Part shown: one piece after another, positions 13,227-13,300 of the stretch | Numbering within the stretch: position 1 is the first letter of the stretch | Layout: every line of letters begins with the position of its first letter | Origin: Clostridiales bacterium UBA1316 | GTDB lineage: Bacteria; Bacillota; Clostridia; Oscillospirales; Oscillospiraceae | Reading direction: 5' to 3' | Assembly (NCBI GenBank): GCA_002307055.1 | Contig: DBTM01000019.1 | Location: 5,656-18,955 of the forward strand | DNA length: 13,300 nt | The notes under the pieces: model-generated | The model's database searches: none | The model's input: only the letters and a program-made list of their open reading frames with translations | Told to the model about the DNA's origin: nothing | Translations under genes and position numbers: made by a program

Positions 13227-13300
13227 GGTGACAATAATCGTCTGTACGACGCCGTTGTAGCTTGTGACGATGTTATATTAGCCAGCCGGTATGCACGTGA

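Overview
The window looks like chromosomal DNA of a Gram-positive, low-to-mid-GC Clostridia-type bacterium, possibly Oscillospirales-like (inference; no rRNA or tRNA is present to anchor it). The case rests on strong AGGAGG-type ribosome binding sites, XRE regulators ending in SxWERG helices, a CvfB-type S1 protein, an EFR1-type flavodoxin/ferredoxin and an S-layer-homology (SLH) surface protein, all Firmicutes-like. There is no phage, IS or CRISPR signature.

Layout. 54-1004 (-) is an XRE regulator whose start region sits in a 20-bp perfect inverted repeat. 1100-2311 and 2329-3675 (-) are a tldE-tldD operon (TldD with HExxxH and the distal Cys) with its own promoter at 3720-3748. 3754-4677 (-) is an APH-fold kinase. 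4680-5760 is an AT-rich stretch holding a second XRE regulator (4928-5431, +), a REP-like palindrome (5487-5517) and an 18-codon leader-like ORF (5642-5698) with overlapping hairpins. These lead into a SAM-dependent methyltransferase (5728-6545, +) broken by a -1 frameshift. A bidirectional terminator (6556-6596) separates it from a secreted/membrane FecR-domain protein with a cytoplasmic zinc ribbon (6614-8146, -). 8395-9240 (+) is a CvfB-like S1 protein that meets, tail to tail with 4 bp between stops, a degenerate EFR1 ferredoxin (9245-9936, -). An ArsR-type regulator (10030-10371, -) and an SGNH/GDSL hydrolase (10438-11118, -) follow. The window ends in a large SLH surface protein (11523-13226, -) whose reading frame is cut by an in-frame TAA at 13278-13280.

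How parts connect. The clearest regulatory unit is arsR plus the EFR1 gene. The arsR promoter is a consensus TTGACA-18-TATAAT whose spacer is two TGTGCATG copies 10 bp apart, and a near-identical 18-bp block lies upstream of the EFR1 gene. The two genes are separated by a small terminator, so the regulator probably binds both control regions. TldD and TldE are expected to form one metalloprotease complex.

Three of about eleven genes are interrupted: a short G run in the methyltransferase, a T8 run in the EFR1 gene, and a TAA in the SLH protein. Two of these are single-base homopolymer losses, so assembly error must be excluded. The EFR1 gene, however, also appears to lack an internal segment, which points to real decay there. 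I did not find a clear new multi-gene system. The best candidates for undescribed biology are the XRE start-site palindrome, the methyltransferase leader and the ArsR/EFR1 operator pair.
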